Positions 43,997 to 52,430 are shown, counted from the stretch's first letter. The stretch is 64,000 nucleotides of DNA from Flavobacterium sp. H122 (GCF_004959765.1 NZ_SJZD01000002.1:62001-126000); one strand, 5' to 3'. Translations and numbers: made by a program. The notes: a model not told the origin generated them from the sequence alone.

Positions 43997-44731
43997 ATGA
44001 AAAGAATAATTTTACATATCATTTTATTAATTTCTGTTAGTATTTTTGCGCAACAGAAAAAAGACTTTGCCTTACCGGATGGAAATGCAAAATTTGAGAA
44101 GAAAGAATATGCTGAGGCGGAGGCAAATTTTAGAATATCCAAAAGTGATAACCCTAAAAAAGCGGTAGCAGCGTATAATTTAGGAAATGCTGTTTATAAG
44201 CAAAACCAAGCGGCAGAAGCTAAATTTGCTTATACAAAGGCAGTTGAAACCGCTAAAACAAAAAATGAAAAGCATTACGCGTATCATAATTTAGGGAATG
44301 CTTACATGAAGGAAAAAGCATACGACAAAGCGGTTGAAGCTTATAAAAATGCGCTACGGAATAATCCTTCAGATGATGAGTCAAGGTACAATTATGCTTT
44401 GGCCAAGAAGATGCTTAAGGATAATCCGCCCTCAAAAAACGACGATAAAAAGAAAGATAAAAAAGGGGATAGTCCTGAGAAAAAACCGAAACAGGATCAA
44501 AATCAGGATAAAAACAAAGATCAAAACGATAAAAACAAGAATAAGGAAGATAAGCCTAATAATAAACAGGATCAAAATCAAAATAACCCGCAACCACAGC
44601 CTAATAATGTGCCTAAAGACAGAATGCAGAATTTATTGGATGCGGTAAATAACGAAGAAAAGAAAATTCAAGACAGAGTAAACGCCAGAAAAGTGAAAGG
44701 AGCTCCTAAACAGGAAGGAAAAGACTGGTAA
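43997..44731 (+). CDS. batC: TPR protein BatC
   Basis: The start MKRIILHIILLISVSIFAQQ at 43997 gives a normal signal peptide; an earlier in-frame ATG at 43943 lies in the repeat. The 244-residue protein has three TPR-type repeats (about 35-140: YNLGNAVYKQNQ, AYHNLGNAYMKEKAYDKAVEAY). A long low-complexity Asp/Gln/Asn/Lys-rich linker follows (about 145-215), with a short conserved end (DRMQNLLDAVNNEEKKIQDRV). It is predicted periplasmic, and partners with BatA/B/D in a complex of unknown function. Confidence 0.92.
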   Translation: MKRIILHIILLISVSIFAQQKKDFALPDGNAKFEKKEYAEAEANFRISKSDNPKKAVAAYNLGNAVYKQNQAAEAKFAYTKAVETAKTKNEKHYAYHNLGNAYMKEKAYDKAVEAYKNALRNNPSDDESRYNYALAKKMLKDNPPSKNDDKKKDKKGDSPEKKPKQDQNQDKNKDQNDKNKNKEDKPNNKQDQNQNNPQPQPNNVPKDRMQNLLDAVNNEEKKIQDRVNARKVKGAPKQEGKDW

Positions 44732-44746
44732 AATGATTGATAGAAA

Positions 44747-46522
44747 ATGAAGAAACTACTTTTTATACTTTTAATTTTTTGTACTAAACTTACAGCGCAG
44801 GTACAGTTTGTCGCTAGTGTGAGCAAAAACAATTTGGGTATAAACGAACGCCTGCGTATAGATTTTGCAATGAATGATGATGGGGATAACTTTAATCCTC
44901 CGTCTTTTGAAGGTTTTCGAATTGTAGGAGGTCCAAACCAATCAGTAAGTTATTCCTGGGTTAACGGACGTAAATCGTTTGAAAAAACCTACTCTTATTT
45001 TCTTCAGCCTTTAAAAAAAGGAACCTTCGTAATTAAAGGAGCTACCATAGAAATTAACGGCCAAATCTATAAGGCCAATGCGGTTAAGGTAACGATAGGC
45101 AATCCAGTTGCTGAAGAGCGTGACCCTTACGATCCTTATTACCAGCAGCAACAACAGGCGCCACCTTCAATGGCTTCTGGAAAAGACGGAGTGCACTTGG
45201 TAGCCGAAATTTCTAATTCAAACCCATATTTGAATGAACCTATTACTGTTGTTTATAAAATCTATGTAAGCCAAAGTACAGGTGTAGGCGGCTGGCAGGA
45301 AGTACAAAATCCTAAATACAACAATTTCTGGAGTCAGAATATAGATATCAAACAGCTTCAGGTGCAGCAGGGTAAATTTAAAGGTGAGATTTACCGTTAT
45401 GCCGTGTTGCGTAAAACTGTTTTATATCCGCAAAAATCAGGACAATTGGTGATTGAGCCATTAACACTTGATGTAGAAGTGGAAGTGCCTTCGGGAGAAG
45501 AAGATTTCTTTGGGCGTCCTATAATGACTATGGGGCATAAAAAAGTTTCGGCCGGTTCAAAAGTAATTAATGTAAAACCACTTCCAGAAGCTGGAAAACC
45601 AACTGATTTCAGTGGTGCAGTCGGAGATTTTGATTTCAAAGTCGTACCAACAAAAACAAGTGTGCGTGAAGGTGAATCTATCGACTTAAAAGTAATTGTT
45701 TCCGGTAAAGGAAATTTAAAATTATTTACTTTGCCTAAGCCGGAAGTTCCTGCTTCGTTGGAAATGTATGATCCGCAACATCAGGAAGTTGTACAGACAC
45801 CACTTACAGGGATGGTGGGGAATATATCTGATACATATACTATAGTTCCTCAAAGTAAAGGGAAGTACCCAATCAAACCTATGACTTTCTCTTATTTTGA
45901 TCTGGATAGCAAAACCTATAAAACAATCACGTCAAAAGAGATTACTTTGTTTGTTGATGAAGGGGATGCTTTAGCAACAACAGAAAATGCAACTAATAAG
46001 ACTAAAGTCACTGCCAGTACAACCTTTGGATTTATTAAAACGAAAACCAGTTTGCAATCACAAAGTAAATCTGATTTTCTGGGTTCAGGATTGTTTTACG
46101 GATTGCTGATGGCGCCTTTCTTAGTAATTCCTGCAATTGTTGCTTTCCGTCGTAAAAAAGAAGAAAGAGATGCTGATGTGACCGGCAACAGAATTAAGTT
46201 ATCGAATAAACTGGCTAAAAAATATTTGTCGGAAGCACAAAAGCAATTGGCCAATAAAGAGCCTTTTTATATCGCTTTGGAAAGAGCCTTGCATAATTTC
46301 TTAAAAGCTAAATTGAATATCGAAACTTCTGAGATGAGTAAAGATAAAATCAAAGAATTGTTAGCCGTTAAAAATGCTGATGAAGAAACGATTACTCAGT
46401 TTATTGCTTTGGTGGAAAGCTGTGAATTTGCACGTTATGCGCCTTCAACAAGTACAAGTATTCAAAACGATTACAACTTGGCGGTTAGTATAATTTCTGA
46501 TTTGGAAAAACAAATAACGTAA
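44747..46522 (+). CDS. batD: Oxygen-tolerance protein BatD
   Basis: The 591-residue protein has a signal peptide ending KLTAQ and three beta-sandwich domains. The characteristic starts are FVASVSKNNLGINERLRIDF and ISNSNPYLNEPITVVYKIYVS. A transmembrane helix (about 441-465) precedes a helical cytoplasmic tail. This is the usual BatD plan and length. It starts 15 bases after batC and ends 207 bases before batE, that gap being filled by a double repeat. Confidence 0.93.
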   Translation: MKKLLFILLIFCTKLTAQVQFVASVSKNNLGINERLRIDFAMNDDGDNFNPPSFEGFRIVGGPNQSVSYSWVNGRKSFEKTYSYFLQPLKKGTFVIKGATIEINGQIYKANAVKVTIGNPVAEERDPYDPYYQQQQQAPPSMASGKDGVHLVAEISNSNPYLNEPITVVYKIYVSQSTGVGGWQEVQNPKYNNFWSQNIDIKQLQVQQGKFKGEIYRYAVLRKTVLYPQKSGQLVIEPLTLDVEVEVPSGEEDFFGRPIMTMGHKKVSAGSKVINVKPLPEAGKPTDFSGAVGDFDFKVVPTKTSVREGESIDLKVIVSGKGNLKLFTLPKPEVPASLEMYDPQHQEVVQTPLTGMVGNISDTYTIVPQSKGKYPIKPMTFSYFDLDSKTYKTITSKEITLFVDEGDALATTENATNKTKVTASTTFGFIKTKTSLQSQSKSDFLGSGLFYGLLMAPFLVIPAIVAFRRKKEERDADVTGNRIKLSNKLAKKYLSEAQKQLANKEPFYIALERALHNFLKAKLNIETSEMSKDKIKELLAVKNADEETITQFIALVESCEFARYAPSTSTSIQNDYNLAVSIISDLEKQIT

Positions 46523-46523
46523 T

Positions 46524-46717
46524 GTTGTTTCACGAAGTTTCACAAAGTGAGCACAGAGTTTCACAAAGATATTATTAAATAACATTGCGTTCCTTGCGAA
46601 CCTTTGTGTTCTTTGTGATTAAGAAAGTTATTGTTTCACTAAGTAAATGCCAAGTCAGACAAATGAATTAAATATCATTGCGTTCCTTGCGAAACCTTTG
46701 TGTTCTTTGCGGTTAAA
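46524..46717. repeat. Two adjacent palindromic repeats (CTTTGTG type) between batD and batE
   Basis: CATTGCGTTCCTTGCG followed by CCTTTGTGTTCTTTG occurs at 46583-46622 and again at 46676-46716, differing at a few bases. Each is preceded by a degenerate complementary half rich in TTTCAC and CAAAG words. The second copy ends 12 bases before batE. Confidence 0.85.
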
Positions 46718-46728
46718 AAAAGATAAAA

Positions 46729-47472
46729 ATGAAAAAATTACTATACATATTTCTGCTTATTACCCATGTTTTTTGGGCACAGACTCCCTTTGAAAAAGGT
46801 AATGATTTCTACCAAAATGGAAATTATAAAGCAGCAATAAACCAGTATGAAAGTATTTTAAATTCAGGACAGGAATCGGCGGAAGTGTATTTTAATCTGG
46901 GAAATTGTTATTATAAACTGAATAAAGTAGCACCCGCTGTTTACAATTTTGAAAAAGCATTGTTACTAAATCCTAACGATACTGAAATTCAAAATAATCT
47001 GGCATTTGCAAAAAAAATGACAATCGATGAAATTCAGGAAGTGCCTGAAGTTGGTTTTTCAAAAATCATATCCGACTTCTCTTCCGGTTTTCATTATGAT
47101 ACATGGGCATGGATTGCCATTATTCTGGCAAGTTTGTTTTTGGTGAGTTTTGCAGTGTATTATTTTTCATACGCTACTGTCATTAAAAGAGTCTTCTTTA
47201 CCGGTATGGTTGTTTTTTTGCTGTTGATTGTGGTGAGTATTTTTTCAGGTTTTTATGAGCAAAATAGAATAGAAAATGAAAGACCAGCCATAGTTTTTGC
47301 CGATACTGTTTCGGTAAAAAGCGAACCTAATCCTGCATCTCAAAAAGCCTTTACTTTACATGCAGGAACAAAATTGATTGTACTTGAAGACTTGGATAAC
47401 TTCCACAAAATTCAATTGGCCGACTTAAAAGAAGGCTGGATTGAGAAGAGCGCGGTGAAGGTGATTAAGTAA
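46729..47472 (+). CDS. batE: TPR/SH3-domain protein BatE
   Basis: The 247-residue protein has a signal peptide ending HVFWAQ, TPR repeats (about 20-110) and two membrane helices (WAWIAIILASLFLVSFAVYY and FFTGMVVFLLLIVVSIFSGF). A C-terminal SH3-like domain (about 185-247) contains DLDNFHKIQLADLKEGWIEKSAVKVI. This TPR-TM-SH3 arrangement is diagnostic of BatE, the last gene of the Bat operon. The spacing repeats upstream may carry an additional promoter, but no perfect TAnnTTTG box is seen. Confidence 0.92.
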   Translation: MKKLLYIFLLITHVFWAQTPFEKGNDFYQNGNYKAAINQYESILNSGQESAEVYFNLGNCYYKLNKVAPAVYNFEKALLLNPNDTEIQNNLAFAKKMTIDEIQEVPEVGFSKIISDFSSGFHYDTWAWIAIILASLFLVSFAVYYFSYATVIKRVFFTGMVVFLLLIVVSIFSGFYEQNRIENERPAIVFADTVSVKSEPNPASQKAFTLHAGTKLIVLEDLDNFHKIQLADLKEGWIEKSAVKVIK

Positions 47473-47530
47473 AGTCAGGATTTTCTGTTTCACTTTTGAA
47501 TACTGATAACTGAGACTGCTTACTGAATAC
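47473..47530. repeat. TATTCAG-type intergenic repeat overlapping the cvpA end
   Basis: GAATACTGATAACTGAGA and ACTGAATACT are units of the same word found at 14878 and 50199. The last codons and stop of the minus-strand CvpA gene (to 47520) are formed by this repeat. Confidence 0.6.
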
Positions 47531-48080
47531 TATCCTTTGCGATCTCGTTATTTTCGTTTTTGGTTTCCCATTCTTGAGTTTTCTCTTTCAAATCGGTAAA
47601 CCAATCGCCTAAGACAGGTAACAATGTTTCAGAAGTTTTCATACATGGATTGAAAAATAATGAACTCTCCTGCGTTTCTTTGCTGATAAGCATATCGTTG
47701 ATATTAACCTTTTGGAAAAGATTTAAAATAACTCCAACTATTAATGCGGTTTTAAGCGCTCCAAAAACACCTCCTGCTAACGTATTTGCCCAGCCTAAAA
47801 AAGCGAAACTTGCAATACCCGAAAGAACTTTTGCAAGTAAATGAATAACAACTATTACAATGCCCAGCGTGATTATAAAAGCAAAAACCTGTGTGGTTTT
47901 AGGTGACCAGGATACATTTTTTTCTAATGCTTCGCTGACTATATACGAAAATTTGATTGCAATAAAGATGCCGACAAAAAATGCGACTAAAGAAGCTAAT
48001 TCAACAAATAAACCATTTTTAAATCCTTTGTAAAATCCAAATACCAATAATGCCCCAATGATAATATCTATAAAACCCAT
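47520..48080 (-). CDS. CvpA family membrane protein
   Basis: The 186-residue protein has four hydrophobic segments (about 4-20, 28-48, 62-85 and 100-122), with the CvpA pattern DIIIGALLVFGFYKGFKNG and GWANTLAGGVFGALKTALIVG. A charged cytoplasmic tail follows. CvpA proteins are named for colicin V production but are widespread envelope proteins of unclear function. A promoter box lies 15 bases upstream. The C-terminal residues DSIQ come from an intergenic repeat and are unlikely to be conserved. Confidence 0.9.
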   Translation of the reverse strand: MGFIDIIIGALLVFGFYKGFKNGLFVELASLVAFFVGIFIAIKFSYIVSEALEKNVSWSPKTTQVFAFIITLGIVIVVIHLLAKVLSGIASFAFLGWANTLAGGVFGALKTALIVGVILNLFQKVNINDMLISKETQESSLFFNPCMKTSETLLPVLGDWFTDLKEKTQEWETKNENNEIAKDSIQ

Positions 48081-48094
48081 TTGTCTCTTTTTTT

Positions 48095-48102
48095 CAAATA
48101 TA
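48095..48102 (-). promoter_or_regulatory. -7 promoter element for cvpA
   Basis: Plus-strand CAAATATA is TATATTTG on the minus strand, 15 bases upstream of the cvpA ATG. Confidence 0.5.
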
Positions 48103-48114
48103 ATAAAATAATCG

Positions 48115-48240
48115 AGTGTAGAAGAGAATAGAACAAAGACGGCTGGATGATAGATGTACTATAATAGACAGATGGTTTATTAATCTTATATTTGCACAAA
48201 GAGAAGATTCTATTTTCTATTCTTCTATTATCAATTTTTT
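48115..48240. repeat. Palindromic intergenic repeat (AGAATAG/CTATTCT type)
   Basis: The left part GTAGAAGAGAATAGAAC is mirrored by TTCTATTTTCTATTCTTC near 48210-48228. It sits between divergent cvpA and the next gene, with the promoter box at 48187 inside it. Confidence 0.65.
48187..48194 (+). promoter_or_regulatory. -7 promoter element
   Basis: TATATTTG matches TAnnTTTG, 55 bases before the gene at 48249, within the 48115-48240 repeat. Confidence 0.55.
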
Positions 48241-48248
48241 AAAACACA

Positions 48249-48605
48249 ATGAGTAGAGATATACAATTAAAAAACCGTTGGGAACAGGTTGTAAAGTTCC
48301 TTTCTGATAAATTTGCTGATGGAGATGAACTCGATCTTGATGCCGTTATTTATTTAATAGGGGTACAGGAATTAGGAAAATTCAGCAGATCTTTTAAAAA
48401 AGACGAGAAAATCAATTTGATGCATATTGCCATTTGCCGTCTGTTAGAACCCTATGGTTACTATGAATTTGACTATTTTGATGCCGAAGGCTGGCCACAT
48501 TACAAGACAAAAGAAGAATTGCCTCCACTTAAAGCCGGCGAACAATCCGTACTGATGAAAGAGGCTATTGTGAACTATTTTGTTGAAAAAGGCGTTATTG
48601 AGTAA
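48249..48605 (+). CDS. Conserved hypothetical protein of Bacteroidota
   Basis: This 118-residue soluble protein has well-ordered helical and beta segments: WEQVVKFLSDKFADGDELDLDAVIYLIGVQELG, MHIAICRLLEPYGYYEFDYFDAEGWPHY, and LMKEAIVNYFVEKGVIE. It has no signal peptide or transmembrane segment. I recognise this as a small protein conserved next to housekeeping genes in Flavobacteria, but no function is known. Separated from pheS by a palindromic repeat and a promoter. Confidence 0.82.
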   Translation: MSRDIQLKNRWEQVVKFLSDKFADGDELDLDAVIYLIGVQELGKFSRSFKKDEKINLMHIAICRLLEPYGYYEFDYFDAEGWPHYKTKEELPPLKAGEQSVLMKEAIVNYFVEKGVIE

Positions 48606-48680
48606 TGAGAAAATAGTGATATGTAATTGGTCAAACAAACTAAACTATTCACTTTTTACTATTCACTAATCACTAAAAAG
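48606..48680. repeat. Palindromic intergenic repeat (ATTCACT/ATAGTGAT type)
   Basis: AAAATAGTGATA on the left is mirrored by CTATTCACTTTTTACTATTC and ACTAATCACTA on the right, a degenerate 10-base word. It sits just upstream of the pheS promoter. Confidence 0.7.
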
Positions 48681-48683
48681 AAT

Positions 48684-48691
48684 TAAATTTG
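48684..48691 (+). promoter_or_regulatory. -7 promoter element for pheS
   Basis: TAAATTTG matches TAnnTTTG, 20 bases before the pheS start. Confidence 0.6.
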
Positions 48692-48711
48692 CACCTTTCA
48701 AAGGAAGACCG

Positions 48712-49731
48712 ATGATAGATAAAATAAAAGAATACATAGCCGAAGCTCAGGCGTTTAACGCTCAAAATAAAGAAAAGCTGGAAGAATTCCGTATTAAATT
48801 CCTTGGTAGCAAGGGTTTAGTGAAGGATATTTTTGCCGAATTTAAAAATGTGCCTAACGATCAAAAGAAAGAATTTGGTCAAATAATCAATACGCTTAAA
48901 AATATTGCTGAAGAGAAAGTAAAAGCGATTCAGGAAGAACTTGAGAGTAAAGAAGAAGTAAAAGGTATTTACGGCGATTTAACCCGTCCGGCAGAACCAA
49001 TTAAATTGGGCTCACGTCATCCTATATCTTTGGTGAAAAATCAAATCATTGATATTTTTTCCAATGTAGGTTTCAATGTGTCTGAAGGTCCGGAAATTGA
49101 GGATGACTGGCATAATTTCACGGCTTTAAATTTACCTGAATACCATCCGGCACGTGATATGCAGGATACTTTCTTCATTCAGACGAATCCTGATATTTTA
49201 CTGCGAACGCATACATCATCAGTACAGGTGCGTTATATGGAAAGTCATCAGCCGCCTATCCGTACTATTTCTCCGGGACGTGTATTCCGTAATGAAGCGG
49301 TATCTTCACGTTCACACTGTATTTTTCATCAGGTAGAAGGTTTATACATTGATAAAGATGTTTCTTTTGCCGATTTAAAACAAACGCTTTTATATTTCAC
49401 TAAAGAAATGTTCGGGAAGTCAAAAATCCGTCTACGCCCGTCGTATTTTCCATTTACAGAGCCAAGTGCCGAGGTGGATATTTACTGGGGATTGAAAAAC
49501 GAAATCGATTACCGTATCACTAAAGGAACCGGTTGGCTGGAAATTATGGGTTGCGGTATGGTAGACCCTAATGTACTTAAGAATTGTGATATCAATCCTG
49601 AAGAATACAACGGATTTGCGTTTGGTATGGGTATTGAGCGTATTGCAATGTTGTTGTACCAAATTGGTGATATCCGAATGTTTTACGAAAACGATGTGCG
49701 TTTCTTGGAGCAGTTTAAATCGAGTATATAA
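48712..49731 (+). CDS. pheS: Phenylalanine-tRNA ligase alpha subunit
   Basis: This 339-residue class II aminoacyl-tRNA synthetase subunit charges tRNA-Phe together with PheT. It has the N-terminal coiled coil (about 1-85), the LGSRHPISLVKNQIIDIF segment, motif 2 with GRVFRNEAVSSRSHCIFHQVEG, and motif 3 FGMGIERIAML. Full length. Single gene here with a strong terminator; pheT is not in the window. Confidence 0.97.
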   Translation: MIDKIKEYIAEAQAFNAQNKEKLEEFRIKFLGSKGLVKDIFAEFKNVPNDQKKEFGQIINTLKNIAEEKVKAIQEELESKEEVKGIYGDLTRPAEPIKLGSRHPISLVKNQIIDIFSNVGFNVSEGPEIEDDWHNFTALNLPEYHPARDMQDTFFIQTNPDILLRTHTSSVQVRYMESHQPPIRTISPGRVFRNEAVSSRSHCIFHQVEGLYIDKDVSFADLKQTLLYFTKEMFGKSKIRLRPSYFPFTEPSAEVDIYWGLKNEIDYRITKGTGWLEIMGCGMVDPNVLKNCDINPEEYNGFAFGMGIERIAMLLYQIGDIRMFYENDVRFLEQFKSSI

Positions 49732-49746
49732 TAATAGTAAAATAGT

Positions 49747-49785
49747 AAACCCGACAGGTTTTTAAAACCTGTCGGGTTTGTTTTT
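49747..49785 (+). terminator. Strong terminator after pheS
   Basis: AAACCCGACAGGTTT, a TTA loop and AAACCTGTCGGGTTT form a 15-bp perfect stem followed by a T tract. The next start codon begins only 6 bases after the T tract. Confidence 0.9.
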
Positions 49786-49790
49786 TAAAT

Positions 49791-50198
49791 ATGAAAAAAG
49801 ATATTGTAGTCCCAAAAGTTGAAAATGTATTTCTGGCCGCTGTTCAGGAATGGAGTGATGATTTTATGGATAAAGTATGGTATGTTTATTTGGTAAATGA
49901 TTCCGACTTTGATCTTGATAGTGTGATGGTGGTGTCGAAAGCTTTTGGAACCATAGACGGAGAAATGCGCAAGACTTCTTTATTGCGTCATGCTTTTATG
50001 AAAGTACCCACAGTATCCGCTGTAAAGGTGGAAATGATAGAAAACAGTGTTTTAGAGCTTAACAATGAATTTATGGTGACCTATTTCATAGGAAATACAT
50101 TGTATGATAAAAAATTCATCTTCCGTAAAAATACTATCAACGAACGCGCCACTGAAGAAGTTCCTCACATTTGGAAAAATGGGGTAGTGGTTAAATAG
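49791..50198 (+). CDS. Conserved hypothetical protein downstream of pheS
   Basis: This 135-residue soluble protein contains WSDDFMDKVWYVYLVNDSDFDLDSVMVVSKAFG and FMVTYFIGNTLYDKKFIFRKN. It lacks a signal peptide and membrane segments. I recognise no domain. Proteins like it are sometimes mislabelled as PheS because of their position. Its start codon follows the pheS terminator almost without a leader, so expression must come either from read-through or from a promoter overlapping the terminator. Convergent with gpsA across a palindromic repeat. Confidence 0.82.
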   Translation: MKKDIVVPKVENVFLAAVQEWSDDFMDKVWYVYLVNDSDFDLDSVMVVSKAFGTIDGEMRKTSLLRHAFMKVPTVSAVKVEMIENSVLELNNEFMVTYFIGNTLYDKKFIFRKNTINERATEEVPHIWKNGVVVK

Positions 50199-50298
50199 TG
50201 TTCGGTAATCAGTAGAAAGTATTCAGTGAAGAGTGATTAGTCTTAATTTAGTAATTTGAGATGCTGAATACTAAAAACTGAACACTGAATACTGTCTT
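50199..50298. repeat. Palindromic intergenic repeat (TATTCAGT type)
   Basis: GTATTCAGTGAAGAG on the left is mirrored by CTGAATAC, ACTGAACACTGAATACTG on the right. It fills the spacer between two convergent genes and resembles the copies at 14878 and 47473. Confidence 0.75.
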
Positions 50299-51294
50299 TT
50301 AATCCAACTTCTCAGTCAATTTTTTAAATACCTGTTTCGCTTCTTTGCCTTCGTATAAAACCTGATAAACAGCATCCAGTATAGGGGCTTTGGCTTTGTA
50401 TTCCTGATTTAAATTCCAGGCGCTTTTAGTAGCATAATATCCTTCGGCAACCATACTCATTTCCATCTGTGCCGATTTTACAGTGTAACCTTTCCCAATC
50501 ATGTTTCCAAACATTCTGTTACGTGAAAATACAGAATAACCCGTAACCAATAAGTCACCTAAATACGCAGAATTGTTGATGTTTCGCTTCATCTTGTGGA
50601 CTTTCTTGATAAAACGTTTCATCTCACGGATACCGTTACTCATCAGAACAGCCTGAAAATTATCACCATAGCCTAAACCGTGGGCAATACCTGCGGCAAT
50701 GGAATAAATATTCTTTAATACGGCTGCATATTCAGTACCAACAATATCATCAGTAGTTTTGGTTTTAATGTAGTAGCTGTTTAGGTTGCTTGCCATTATT
50801 TTTGCTTTTACCTTATCGCCACAAGCAATGGTTAGATAAGAAAGGCGTTCCAGTGCAACCTCTTCAGCATGACACGGACCTGTAATCACACCGATATTCT
50901 CATAAGGAATATCGTAATTTTTATGAAAATGCTCCCCTACAATCAAGCTGCTTTCAGGAACAATTCCTTTAATGGCAGAAAAAATTGTTTTACCCTGAAG
51001 GCTTTCGGTCATTTTTTCCAGTTCGTTGTTTAAAAAGGCCGAAGGGATGGCAAAAATGACATAATCGGCATCTTTTACGGCTTCATTTATGTCATTGGTT
51101 AAATTCAGTTTTTTTATATCAAAAGCAACTGAACTTAAATAATTTGGGTTGTGTTTGTGGAGTTTTAAATGTTCTATGGCATAAACGCTGCGCATGTACC
51201 ATGAAATCTGGTCAACATTCTCGCATAACATTTTTACAATCGCAGTAGCCCAGCTACCTCCTCCTATAACGGCAAATTTTGGTTGTGTACTCAT
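50299..51294 (-). CDS. gpsA: Glycerol-3-phosphate dehydrogenase (NAD(P)+)
   Basis: The 331-residue protein reduces dihydroxyacetone phosphate to sn-glycerol 3-phosphate for phospholipid synthesis. The N-terminal nucleotide-binding motif is GGGSWATAI (11-19). Further conserved pieces are FSAIKGI, ITGPCHAEEVA, and the catalytic lysine region YAAVLKNIYSIAAGIAHGLGYGDN. Full length and complete. Transcribed alone from the minus strand, with a 251-base spacer upstream shared with the divergent lipoprotein gene. Confidence 0.96.
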   Translation of the reverse strand: MSTQPKFAVIGGGSWATAIVKMLCENVDQISWYMRSVYAIEHLKLHKHNPNYLSSVAFDIKKLNLTNDINEAVKDADYVIFAIPSAFLNNELEKMTESLQGKTIFSAIKGIVPESSLIVGEHFHKNYDIPYENIGVITGPCHAEEVALERLSYLTIACGDKVKAKIMASNLNSYYIKTKTTDDIVGTEYAAVLKNIYSIAAGIAHGLGYGDNFQAVLMSNGIREMKRFIKKVHKMKRNINNSAYLGDLLVTGYSVFSRNRMFGNMIGKGYTVKSAQMEMSMVAEGYYATKSAWNLNQEYKAKAPILDAVYQVLYEGKEAKQVFKKLTEKLD

Positions 51295-51516
51295 AGTAAA
51301 ATATTTAACCCTCTTCTTTTTTGAAAATTATTTCGCCAACTTAAAAGTTTAAAATTAAGCAGTTTGAACAGGGGATTTCCTAAAAATCTGTTTTTAAGAA
51401 AAATTGGTCAACAAAGTTAATAAATTTTTGGCACGCATATTGGATAGATATGTTAGGAAATCACTATATATTGATTTTTGGATAAAAAATTGTACTGAAG
51501 ATATTTGAATAGTGGT

Positions 51517-51524
51517 TATTTTTG
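51517..51524 (+). promoter_or_regulatory. -7 promoter element
   Basis: TATTTTTG matches TAnnTTTG, 21 bases before the lipoprotein gene at 51546. Confidence 0.55.
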
Positions 51525-51545
51525 AAACGTTAAAAATTACAAGTT

Positions 51546-52430
51546 ATGAATACAATAAAATTATTTCTGATAGCGGTGGTTTCACCATTCTTATTTACAT
51601 CATGTTCAGCCGATGTATTGATTGAAGACGATTATTCAAACAATATTACGCTGCCTGAGTTAATGGAAGGGTATGATTTGTGGTATGTGGATTATGATGC
51701 AACAACTGGAACCGGAGATGTGCCGTTTTTAACAAGAGCCTTCACCGTTTCATTTTTAAATGGAGCTTTATATGCAAACAATAATTTGGCAGGAATTGGA
51801 ACAACCGGCAGTGGATTTGGTATCAGAGTGGGATCTTACAGTTATTATCCTGATGCAATAACAGTGTATCACGATGTATATGGAACTTTTGATTTAGAAG
51901 TGTACCAACTGTCTTCCAACCGTATCAAATTGTACGACAGATATAGAAATGTAACATATTATTTAATTGGATTCCAAAGAAGTAATTTTGATTATGACAA
52001 ATTATTTAATGACAACATTCACTATTTTCTGCAGGAATACAAAGCATGGGAAAAAGTATATACCAGCCGTGTGGGAGCATTGAATGATTTTGATAAAGAA
52101 AACTTCATCCAGTTTGTTGCAGGAGGCAGTGATGACAATTTCCGTTCTTCTCAGGATGCTTCCGGAACAGGTGTAAATAATATTTACTGGGATTTCACAG
52201 GGATATACGGGATTTCAAATACCTCAAATATGTACACTAAAATTTTAACATTAGATTATGATTTTTGGGGCAATGAATCGTTTACACTAAGCGTTATTAA
52301 TGACCACCGCATAAGATTATATCATAATAACAGCGGTACAACATATGAGTTTGAGGGCAGAGGTTTTATACAATATTTAAGACAAAATGCCGTTAGAACT
52401 AAAGCAGATAACGTTTTGAGAAAGAGTTAA
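51546..52430 (+). CDS. Hypothetical lipoprotein
   Basis: The 294-residue protein has a lipoprotein signal ending FLFTSC (Cys20). Residues 35-155 and 165-285 look like two related beta-rich halves: each has a LYDRYRNVTYYLIGFQ or LYHNNSGTTYEFEGRGF closing segment, with RIKLYD/RIRLYH in both. This suggests internal duplication. No family is recognised. It should be membrane-tethered and could be a surface binding protein. Monocistronic, with promoter and terminator. Confidence 0.8.
   Translation: MNTIKLFLIAVVSPFLFTSCSADVLIEDDYSNNITLPELMEGYDLWYVDYDATTGTGDVPFLTRAFTVSFLNGALYANNNLAGIGTTGSGFGIRVGSYSYYPDAITVYHDVYGTFDLEVYQLSSNRIKLYDRYRNVTYYLIGFQRSNFDYDKLFNDNIHYFLQEYKAWEKVYTSRVGALNDFDKENFIQFVAGGSDDNFRSSQDASGTGVNNIYWDFTGIYGISNTSNMYTKILTLDYDFWGNESFTLSVINDHRIRLYHNNSGTTYEFEGRGFIQYLRQNAVRTKADNVLRKS

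Noticed and set aside
44334..44648. Lys/Ile/Arg-rich open frame inside batC
   Set aside because: It is a shadow of the low-complexity batC linker in another frame, with no expected composition or family.
40176..46717. CRISPR array from the repeated CTTTG motifs
   Set aside because: The words are degenerate, palindromic and not spaced by unique equal-length spacers, and no cas gene is present.
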